Of a stretch of 64,000 nucleotides of DNA, positions 62,188 through 64,000 are shown piece by piece. The stretch is from Desulfobacteraceae bacterium (GTDB lineage Bacteria > Desulfobacterota > Desulfobacteria > Desulfobacterales > Desulfosarcinaceae): positions 1 to 64,000 of the forward strand of contig JAAERL010000611.1 of assembly GCA_024230435.1 (NCBI GenBank), in the 5' to 3' direction. The notes under the pieces were generated by a model. The model saw nothing but the letters and a program-made list of their open reading frames with translations, did not search any database and was not told the origin of the DNA. Position 1 is the stretch's first letter, and each line of letters begins with the position of its first letter. A program made the translations under genes and the position numbers.

Positions 62188-62973
62188 ATGCACTGGATTC
62201 ATCAGGAAAAATTAAGATATCTTCAATTTGCCTCTCTCAGGGCGCAAGCGAGTCTGTTCCATGGTATTTTTTTCCGTTATAGGCAAAGCAGCCAGAATCA
62301 GCGGCGCCCGTTTCATATCGGTTTAAACTGCTCTGAATCCGAGCAACAGGTATGGTTGAACCGGAAGCACATCAAAGCTGCGTTTGGCACAGAGCGCATG
62401 GTGCTGGCCCGCCAGGTGCACGGTACAAAAATCGGTGCGTTACATTCAGATCCTGCTTATCAAAAAGCACAGAAACAAAATGATGTCATTTTTTGCGAGA
62501 CTGACGCGCTTATTACTAACCGGCCCGGGGACCTGTTATTTATTCAGGTGGCGGACTGTCAACCCGTGATGATTGCCGATCCTGAAAAAAAAGTTGTGGC
62601 CAACATTCATTCCGGATGGAGAGGAAGCATTCAAAACATTATTGGCCGCACCATAAAAAAAATGATTGCAGATTATAGGTGTAACGCCCGCAATCTGATT
62701 TGCGCCATTGGGCCTTCCCTCGGGCCATGCTGTGCCGAATTCATTCATTACCGAAAGGAAATTCCTCAACGCTACTGGTCATACAGGTTAAAAGGCGATA
62801 AGTTCGATTTCTGGCGCATTAGCAGGGACCAAATGATACAAGCCGGCGTATTGCCTGAAAATATATCTTGCAGTCAGCTGTGTACCCGATGTAATCAGCA
62901 TCTTTTCTTTTCGTATCGGGGACAACGGCAAACCGGCCGCTTTTGTTCTGTGATCGGATTGAGTAATATCTAA
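62188..62973 (+). CDS. pgeF: Purine nucleoside phosphorylase PgeF (laccase domain, YfiH family)
   Basis: 261 residues of the DUF152/YfiH/YlmD family, which phosphorolyses adenosine and inosine and edits peptidoglycan precursors. RQVHGTKIG (His, about 77-85), VADCQPVMIAD (Cys, about 125-135), NIHSGWRGSIQNI (His, about 144-156) and IGPSLGPCCAEF carry the zinc-binding and active-site residues. Overlaps pyrK by 1 base and follows comF by 10. Confidence 0.9.
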   Translation: MHWIHQEKLRYLQFASLRAQASLFHGIFFRYRQSSQNQRRPFHIGLNCSESEQQVWLNRKHIKAAFGTERMVLARQVHGTKIGALHSDPAYQKAQKQNDVIFCETDALITNRPGDLLFIQVADCQPVMIADPEKKVVANIHSGWRGSIQNIIGRTIKKMIADYRCNARNLICAIGPSLGPCCAEFIHYRKEIPQRYWSYRLKGDKFDFWRISRDQMIQAGVLPENISCSQLCTRCNQHLFFSYRGQRQTGRFCSVIGLSNI

Positions 62974-63794
62974 TGAACAACACAGGTAACTTCATGATAA
63001 AGCAAGACAACGCAACAATTATTTGGAATCGTTCTCTGGCCGGAACAGTTTACAGTATGGGATTAACATGTTCGTCCGCATACCAGTCAGCCGTACCCGG
63101 TCAATTTGTTATGGTTCAAACAAATAAAGACCTTCAACCTTTGTTGAGACGCCCGTTTTCCATTTCCAGCATAGTTGGCAATCAACAGTTACCCAAAGCC
63201 ATCGAATTGCTCTACAAGGTGGTGGGCAAGGGCACCGGTCGCTTGTCCGGACTCAAACCCGGTCAGCAGCTCAGTTTGCTGGGGCCTTTGGGAAAAGGAT
63301 TTGCAATTGATCCACGGCGCCAAACACATTATCTGGCGGCCGGTGGTATTGGCGTTGCTCCGATCAGGTTTTTAGCGCAATACATGAAATCCATAGGGAT
63401 TGACACCTCTTGCATACGAGTATTTATCGGCGGACAGAGCCAGGATGATTTATTGTGCCAAGCTGATTTCGAAGCTTTGGGGATTCGTGCAACCATTACA
63501 ACAGACGATGGCAGTGCAGGTGATCAGTGCCTGATTACAGATCCTTTGGCTCAAGCAGTTCAAAAACATCCGCCTGACATGGTCTATGCATGCGGGCCCC
63601 GCGGTATGCTGGCATGTGTGGCAGGTATTGCCCGGCAATATAATGTGGCGTGTCAGGTTTCCATTGAAACAATGATGGCTTGTGGCATAGGGGCTTGTTT
63701 GGGATGCGCGGTGCAATTATCCCAGGAAGGGCAAAGTTATCTGCATGCCTGTTTGGATGGCCCTGTGTTTGATGCAAAATTGCTTGCCCTGTAA
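62973..63794 (+). CDS. pyrK: Dihydroorotate dehydrogenase electron transfer subunit
   Basis: PyrK carries FAD and a [2Fe-2S] cluster and passes electrons from PyrD to NAD+ in pyrimidine synthesis. 273 residues: FAD motif RRPFSISSI (about 57-65), GKGTGRLSGLKPGQQLSLLG (about 83-102), YLAAGGIGVAPIRFLAQ (about 119-135), and the cluster CGIGACLGC plus a later Cys in YLHACLDGP. An in-frame ATG at 62994 is an alternative start. A partner pyrD does not begin in the remaining 200 bases, which hold nothing recognisable. Confidence 0.92.
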   Translation: MNNTGNFMIKQDNATIIWNRSLAGTVYSMGLTCSSAYQSAVPGQFVMVQTNKDLQPLLRRPFSISSIVGNQQLPKAIELLYKVVGKGTGRLSGLKPGQQLSLLGPLGKGFAIDPRRQTHYLAAGGIGVAPIRFLAQYMKSIGIDTSCIRVFIGGQSQDDLLCQADFEALGIRATITTDDGSAGDQCLITDPLAQAVQKHPPDMVYACGPRGMLACVAGIARQYNVACQVSIETMMACGIGACLGCAVQLSQEGQSYLHACLDGPVFDAKLLAL

Positions 63795-64000
63795 AGTTCT
63801 CGGAATTTGTTGCTTCCAACAGCCTAAGAACCTTAAACGGCGTGAAGGGCAGGGCTTTCCAAAAGAAAAAATAAATTCTGCGACAGAAACTTGCCCCGGC
63901 GGCAGATAGTTCGGAGAAGTCATCACATGAGAGGCCAATGGGCAAGAGATCGAAACCAATTTTGTTTGACATGGCATGTGCCTTATGTTAATGGAGCACT

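Noticed and set aside
63795-64000. A possible pyrD start or minus-strand gene at the window end
   Set aside because: The plus strand shows no PyrD-like beginning and the minus-strand frames there are shadows of pyrK or unrecognisable.
1-64000. CRISPR arrays, tRNA and rRNA genes
   Set aside because: No regularly spaced direct repeats with unique spacers were seen, and no tRNA or rRNA sequence was recognised by reading; a dedicated tRNA scan was not possible.

Overview
The window comes from a Gram-negative bacterium, most probably of the Desulfobacterota (Desulfobacterales-like). It carries a nearly complete outer-membrane programme: BamA, a Skp-like chaperone, LolCE/LolD, LptF/LptG, MsbA, the lipid A enzymes, KdtA, heptose synthesis and heptosyltransferases. 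LpxI replaces LpxH, a DHH-CBS-tRNA nucleotidyltransferase fusion is present, and YicC, RemA-like DUF370, Gmk and DUF4416 cluster together. The phylum assignment is inferred from gene content; no rRNA gene is present.

Layout. 1-1300: a graveyard of insertion-sequence remnants (IS110, IS5/IS1182-like, IS200/IS605) and one copy of a mobile repeat, then a lone sulfotransferase. 2577-8135 (minus): scpB, scpA, trpS and the DHH/CBS/nucleotidyltransferase gene. 8381-11381 (plus): a consensus sigma-54 promoter, pilC and a PilS-like kinase, followed by a GT-C glycosyltransferase. 13018-26331 (minus): a long outer-membrane operon in transcription order lysS, lolC/E, lolD, bamA, skp-like, lpxD, fabZ, lpxA, lpxI, a Gfo/Idh oxidoreductase, lpxB and a GT2 enzyme. 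An intrinsic terminator-like hairpin lies just before the lysS start. 26749-32981 (plus): lptF, lptG, kdtA, lpxK and a WaaG-like GT4.

33004-48912 is a patchwork of core and surface glycan genes on both strands. It includes a four-gene cassette at 37093-42274 (GT-C enzyme, large predicted toroid protein, flippase-like membrane protein, polyprenyl-phosphate GT2) that is visibly richer in G+C and is the best candidate for an undescribed glycan system. It is followed by waaC, waaF and an lpxL-like acyltransferase. 49476-54752: msbA (minus), then an unidentified conserved protein with gmhA and hldE (plus), completing ADP-heptose supply. 55075-63794: UDP-xylose synthase (minus), then a plus-strand housekeeping run of a Trm112-like gene, DUF4416, yicC, remA-like, gmk, rlmB, icd, comF, pgeF and pyrK.

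The genes fit together as lipid A synthesis (lpxA/D/I/B/K, fabZ, lpxL), Kdo and heptose addition (kdtA, gmhA, hldE, waaC/F), core and outer sugar addition (many GT2, GT4 and GT-C enzymes, UDP-xylose synthase, possibly the sulfotransferase), flipping by MsbA, Lpt export and Bam/Lol assembly. Four families of short interspersed repeats occupy many intergenic gaps. Several begin exactly at, or supply, the stop codon of the upstream gene.
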